A stretch of 64,000 bases of DNA from Minisyncoccota bacterium (lineage in GTDB: Bacteria > Patescibacteria > Microgenomatia > UBA1400 > PJMF01). A program made the position numbers and the translations under genes. The stretch lies in assembly GCA_012515515.1 (NCBI GenBank), contig JAAYYE010000011.1, positions 11,402-75,401 on the forward strand. Direction: 5' to 3'. The stretch's first letter is position 1. Every line of letters begins with the position of its first letter. Shown piece by piece: positions 59,918-64,000 of the stretch. The notes beneath the pieces are model-generated. The model searched no databases. It was not told the DNA's origin and saw only the letters and a list, made by a program, of their open reading frames with translations.

Positions 59918-62900
59918 ATGAAATTTCTTTCCCTAGTTAAAAAGATTTGGCCACAGTTGTTTTTATTTTTCTTGGTCACTGTTTTGTGTTATCAGAACTT
60001 TACTCCAGATACCTATCTAATTGGTTGGGACAATTTACCCGTTGAACTTGATTTGGGGATTAATTTAGAAAGAACTTTTAATGCTGTTTGGCAAGAATAT
60101 CAGGGCTTGGGTTTATTAGGAGGCATGGCTCATGGAGCAGATTTAATTCGCCAGCTTTTATTATGGCCCTTGTCTTTAATCTTAAAACAAGAGTGGCTAA
60201 GATATTTTTGGAATTATTTGACTTTATTATTTGGTGTTTTAGGAGCTTTTCGTTTATTTACCTATTTATTAAGAAATAACAAGCAGCGTCAACTATTAGC
60301 TGTTCTTGGTGCTAGTTTTTATTTATTAAACTTGGGCACAGTGCAAAATTTTTATGTCACTTTTGAACCTTTTGCCGCTTTTTTTGCTTTTTTCCCCTGG
60401 TTAATTTATTACTTTTTAAGCTATCTAGAACAATCGACTAAGAAAAACTTATTATGGTTTATTGTGTTTTCTCTTTTGGGGACAATTTTTGCTTACGTGC
60501 AAACGGTGTTTGTTGTTTATTTATTAATTTTATTGCTCATTCTGGCTTTTTTTCTAATCAAGAAAAAAATTAGCTGGAAAAAGGCAGGTACAATTTTATT
60601 AATAGTTTTTTTAACTAATGCTTTTTGGCTATTGCCTGTCATTTATTTTACAATTTTTGCTAGCAGCACCACCGTCGATGCCAAAATTAATTTGATGTCG
60701 ACTGAGGTAACTTTCTTAAAAAATAATCAATTTGGTAGTTTTGCTAATTTAGCCACTCTAAAAGGTTTTTGGCTGGATTACACAGACTTTAATCAGTGGG
60801 GAAACAGTGTTTATCTGATGGATGTGTGGAAAACTCACTTTCATCAACCGGGCGTCATTGTTTTAAGCTGGCTATATTTTTTATTATTGCTTTGTGGTTT
60901 GGGATTATTAATTTTTAGCAAAAAAAATAAATCATTTTTAGCTCATAGTCATTTAGCCATTCTGCTGGTTTTTTTGTTTACAGCTTTTATTTTGGCTGGT
61001 TCTAATCCACCCCTGGCTTTTCTTTATGATTTTTTACGCCAACATTTACCTTTGTTTGGTCAAATATTTCGCTCAGCTTTCACTAAATGGATTGTGCCCT
61101 ACAGTCTTTTTTATAGTTTGTTGCTGACTTTTGGCTTGGCTTGGCTTTTTTCTTTATTGAAGAAGAAGATTTGGCAATTTATCTTGACTGGCTTATTTTT
61201 CCTGTCCTTGTTGTATTATTCTTTGCCTAGTTTTACGGGTAATTTTTTCTATTCGCGTTTACGAGTAAATATTCCCGATGCCTATTTTCAACTTTTTGAT
61301 TATTTTAAGCATCAAGCTCCAGCCAGCAGCCGCATCGCTAATTTACCTCAGCATACTTTTTATGGCTGGCAATGGCACGATTGGGGATATCGTGGCTCTG
61401 GATTTATTTGGTATGGTATTAAACAGCCTATTTTAGATCGAGCTTTTGACGTTTGGAGCGAAGCTAGTGAGCGATATTACTGGCAATTGCAGTCGGCTCT
61501 CGATCGACAAGATATTGTTGCGCTAGAAAATGTCTTCGCTCAATACGAGGTCGACTATTTAATCTTGGATGAATCAATTATTAATCGTAATACCAGAAAA
61601 CCCTTTAATTATCAGGCTATAAGTGATTTTTTAGAAAGTTCGGCTAATATTCACTTAGTTGAGCAATATGACTTTTTAAGTATTTATCAAGTCAAAAAGC
61701 AGCCGCACCAGGCTCGTCAAGAATTCATTGGCTTATATGATGATTTGCCCAAAGTGATAAATAACTACCGTTTTAGCTGGCTTGATCAAGCTTTTACTGA
61801 TTTGTCTCATTATTTAAGCCTTGATGATCAACTGCTTACCGAGCAACGAGCCGATGCTATTAATCCCGATCTTATTTATCCTTTTCCAGCATTATTTACT
61901 AATCATTTGCAAAAAGATCTTGAATTCTCTTTAAGTGAAGATGAAAATTATTTTTATCTTACTAGCTTGAAAGCTAGTCCCAGCACCGACTTGCAACTGC
62001 ATTTTACAGACTTAGTTAAAAGTGAAAAAGCCTTGCCTTTTCGTTTAATTTGGTCAGTGGAAGATGGCGTGGCTCAGCTCAATTTTAGTTTGTTAGTGCC
62101 AGAAATTATTGAGCAAGAACAGACAACCAGGCTTACTTTAGAAAAAGATTTTGTTTTTGATGCTCATTTGTGTTTAGCTAGCGAGGCTTGTTATCTCAAT
62201 ATTAATAATCATTTAATTGGTCAACTTGAAAACAGTGGTCAAATTGATTTATTGCTCAACACCAGGGTTTCTAACACGATATCCTTAAGTAGCGAGCAAA
62301 GCACTGCTTATTTTGACTATGCTTTTTTTGATTTAAATTTGTTTAATGTGCAGGTTGAGCAAACTGAGCGGGTTGCGCAAGAGACCCATCAAGGGGCCGA
62401 ACCATTATTAGTAAAAATTCCCCGCATAATTTTGCAAAGTAATCTAATGACGAGTGAGGAAAATCTTTTTGAGCCAGTTGATTGTCGACCATTACAAGGA
62501 GGATCTGTGGCTAAGGAGCAGTGGACTGAAGGCACTTTTTATCAGGCAGTCGGCACCAGTGTCTGTGATCATTTCCCTTTAGCCAACTTAAAGCACGATT
62601 TGGGCTATTTAATCAGGCTTAAAGCCAAGAATTTAGCTAGTCTACCTGCTGTTTTTGCTGTGCAATCAGATAGCTTGGGTCGCAGCCCCATCGAAACTTA
62701 TTTAAGCGAAGGAATCAACTATCAAGTTTTACCACCGACTGAAGATTTTAACCAAGCTTACACCTTATATTTGTCAATTGACTCTTATGGGCGAGAGCTC
62801 AACGAAGATTTGATTGAATCAGCTGAAGTATTTTTCTGGCCATATAATTTCTTGCAAAACTTATCGTGGCAAAATTCTACCGCTCAAGTTTTTCAGCAAC

Positions 62901-63253
62901 AGCCTAGTAGCTGTGATTTTACTGTTCAGAAAAAAGCCTTGTGGTTTTATCAAGTTAGTTTGTCGTCTGATTGTCAGGCAAAATACTTAACATTAGCTCA
63001 AGCTTTTGATCCTGCTTGGGTGGCCTATCAAGATGGCAAAAAATTAGAACAGCACAAATTAAGCAATTGGGCTAATGCCTGGGTGATCAATGGGCCAATT
63101 ACTGATAATCACCCTAATAATATTTATATTATTTATTGGCCTCAACTTTTAGAGTTGGGAGGGCTGATACTCTTGCTGCCTTTATTATTAATTTTTCTAG
63201 CTAAATGGCAAAAAAATCAAGCACTCCGTTTGGAGAAAAAAAGCTCAAGATAA
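59918..63253 (+). CDS. Very large membrane protein, possible lipid-linked glycosyltransferase
   Basis: The N-terminal 480 residues have about eleven membrane helices. The first outer loop has GWDNLPVELDLG, resembling the acidic site of GT-C enzymes. Then follows a long outer part (about 480-1080) with mixed alpha/beta and beta-sandwich regions, and a final membrane helix (about 1080-1100). The layout resembles AftD-type or YfhO-type proteins, but I cannot assign it. TACAAT (59906-59911) is 6 nt before the ATG. Confidence 0.6.
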   Translation: MKFLSLVKKIWPQLFLFFLVTVLCYQNFTPDTYLIGWDNLPVELDLGINLERTFNAVWQEYQGLGLLGGMAHGADLIRQLLLWPLSLILKQEWLRYFWNYLTLLFGVLGAFRLFTYLLRNNKQRQLLAVLGASFYLLNLGTVQNFYVTFEPFAAFFAFFPWLIYYFLSYLEQSTKKNLLWFIVFSLLGTIFAYVQTVFVVYLLILLLILAFFLIKKKISWKKAGTILLIVFLTNAFWLLPVIYFTIFASSTTVDAKINLMSTEVTFLKNNQFGSFANLATLKGFWLDYTDFNQWGNSVYLMDVWKTHFHQPGVIVLSWLYFLLLLCGLGLLIFSKKNKSFLAHSHLAILLVFLFTAFILAGSNPPLAFLYDFLRQHLPLFGQIFRSAFTKWIVPYSLFYSLLLTFGLAWLFSLLKKKIWQFILTGLFFLSLLYYSLPSFTGNFFYSRLRVNIPDAYFQLFDYFKHQAPASSRIANLPQHTFYGWQWHDWGYRGSGFIWYGIKQPILDRAFDVWSEASERYYWQLQSALDRQDIVALENVFAQYEVDYLILDESIINRNTRKPFNYQAISDFLESSANIHLVEQYDFLSIYQVKKQPHQARQEFIGLYDDLPKVINNYRFSWLDQAFTDLSHYLSLDDQLLTEQRADAINPDLIYPFPALFTNHLQKDLEFSLSEDENYFYLTSLKASPSTDLQLHFTDLVKSEKALPFRLIWSVEDGVAQLNFSLLVPEIIEQEQTTRLTLEKDFVFDAHLCLASEACYLNINNHLIGQLENSGQIDLLLNTRVSNTISLSSEQSTAYFDYAFFDLNLFNVQVEQTERVAQETHQGAEPLLVKIPRIILQSNLMTSEENLFEPVDCRPLQGGSVAKEQWTEGTFYQAVGTSVCDHFPLANLKHDLGYLIRLKAKNLASLPAVFAVQSDSLGRSPIETYLSEGINYQVLPPTEDFNQAYTLYLSIDSYGRELNEDLIESAEVFFWPYNFLQNLSWQNSTAQVFQQQPSSCDFTVQKKALWFYQVSLSSDCQAKYLTLAQAFDPAWVAYQDGKKLEQHKLSNWANAWVINGPITDNHPNNIYIIYWPQLLELGGLILLLPLLLIFLAKWQKNQALRLEKKSSR

Positions 63254-63270
63254 TTTGTTATACTTAAAAC

Positions 63271-64000
63271 GTGCCAAAAAACCATATTTTACTCAAAATT
63301 AAAACCAGCAAGGATGGTGAAGAAACTGCAGAGGCAGCAGTGCAATTGTTGTCTACTTTGCCGAAACTTAAAAATAACTTATTTGAGAAATTATTGGGAA
63401 AAAACGAAAGATTGAGTTTTGAAATCCTAGTGCGCGAGCAAAGTATTCATTTTTTGATCAATGTGCCTGTGCGACTGTTAGCCTATTTTAAGGGAGCAAT
63501 TCACGCCAGCTATCCCAAAGCCGTCATCGAAGAAATGGATTTTGACCCAGTTGATTATTTTTTACTTGAAAATCGCCAGCTGGCTGTTTCCAGTTTTAAA
63601 TTAAAAAATCGTCATTATTTGCCACTAAAAACCTATCATGATTTTGCAGACATTGATCCTTTAGCGACTTTAATGTCAACTTTATCGAAAAACGAAGGAG
63701 AAGACACGATTTTAATTCAATTGCTATTAGCTACTGATTTTTCTTTCTTTTCTATAGACCAAACTCCATCAACTGAGGAATTGGCCGAACACCCTCAGCA
63801 ACAACTAATCAAGCAAAAACTAGAACAAAGGCAATTAAGAGCTGCTTTTAAAATTGCGGTAGCGACTGACGATCGCCAAAAAAGCCAACTCTTATTGAGC
63901 AATATTGCTGCCGCTTATCAAGCTACTTCTAGAAGTGAAAGCAATGAATTACTTTTCTCAAAACGCCTCTTTCTCAAAAACTGTTTTATCAAAAGCATGA
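63271..64000 (+). CDS. N-terminal part of a gene running off the window
   Basis: GTG 63271 opens a frame of 243 codons with no stop before the window ends. TATACT (63259-63264) lies 6 nt upstream, so it should be leaderless. The sequence (SFEILVREQSIHFLINVPVRLL, YPKAVIEEMDFDPVDYF) resembles the N-terminal region of ATPases linked to type IV secretion/HerA-like proteins in related bacteria, but no nucleotide-binding motif is inside the window. I hold this as a suggestion. Confidence 0.6.
   Translation, partial: MPKNHILLKIKTSKDGEETAEAAVQLLSTLPKLKNNLFEKLLGKNERLSFEILVREQSIHFLINVPVRLLAYFKGAIHASYPKAVIEEMDFDPVDYFLLENRQLAVSSFKLKNRHYLPLKTYHDFADIDPLATLMSTLSKNEGEDTILIQLLLATDFSFFSIDQTPSTEELAEHPQQQLIKQKLEQRQLRAAFKIAVATDDRQKSQLLLSNIAAAYQATSRSESNELLFSKRLFLKNCFIKSM

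Overview
The window looks like a piece of a small, AT-rich bacterial genome of the Candidate Phyla Radiation (Patescibacteria), perhaps of the Microgenomates type. The reasons are the wall-linked surface proteins with sortases, the LytR-CpsA-Psr protein, the tightly packed genes, the scarcity of biosynthetic genes and the many orphan secreted proteins. TGA works as a normal stop (for example at 4283), so the code is standard. The exact lineage cannot be fixed from sequence alone, and no rRNA is present.

Layout. 1-2.8 kb: unknown protein, Nudix hydrolase, formate/nitrite-type channel, Excalibur-domain membrane protein. 2.8-10.7 kb: an unusual block of secreted and membrane proteins, including a bifunctional M23/lytic-transglycosylase wall hydrolase and two proteins sharing an 'IPG..DRP' motif. 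Three of its genes lie behind structured leaders that carry a hairpin followed by a sequence matching the rRNA antiterminator boxA. 10.8-19.3 kb: secreted beta-propeller protein, a J-like/S41 fusion, and three GH130-type domains in two genes. 19.4-27.6 kb: a 2519-residue adhesin-like protein with an internal LPATG signal and its sortase. 27.6-37.5 kb: Ca2+-type P-ATPase, ABC exporter, redox protein, alpha-oxoamine synthase-like enzyme, YibE/F protein, a coiled-coil gene behind a probable cobalamin riboswitch, and an LCP protein. 37.5-50.2 kb: housekeeping genes (QueA, RecD-like helicase, RluB-like synthase, HAD phosphatase, TypA, RarA, peroxiredoxin, patatin, AlkD-like repair protein, a membrane glycosyltransferase) and three tRNAs. 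50.4-55.3 kb: a DUF2726 protein and a minus-strand VTC-CotH-membrane protein-DUF4956 cluster. 55.3-64 kb: second sortase with its own substrate, a Val-Glu-Pro repeat lipoprotein with a fourth structured leader, two envelope-glycan-type genes and the start of a further gene.

Two styles of gene start stand out. At least a dozen genes, mostly housekeeping, have a -10 hexamer only 6-7 nt before the start codon and are probably leaderless. The secreted cassettes instead have long structured leaders, strong Shine-Dalgarno sites, visibly higher GC content and a strong GC-rich hairpin after the stop. My best candidate for an undescribed system is this set of boxA-leader cassettes encoding a secreted, wall-degrading apparatus at 2.9-10.7 kb, with a related unit at 57-58.4 kb.
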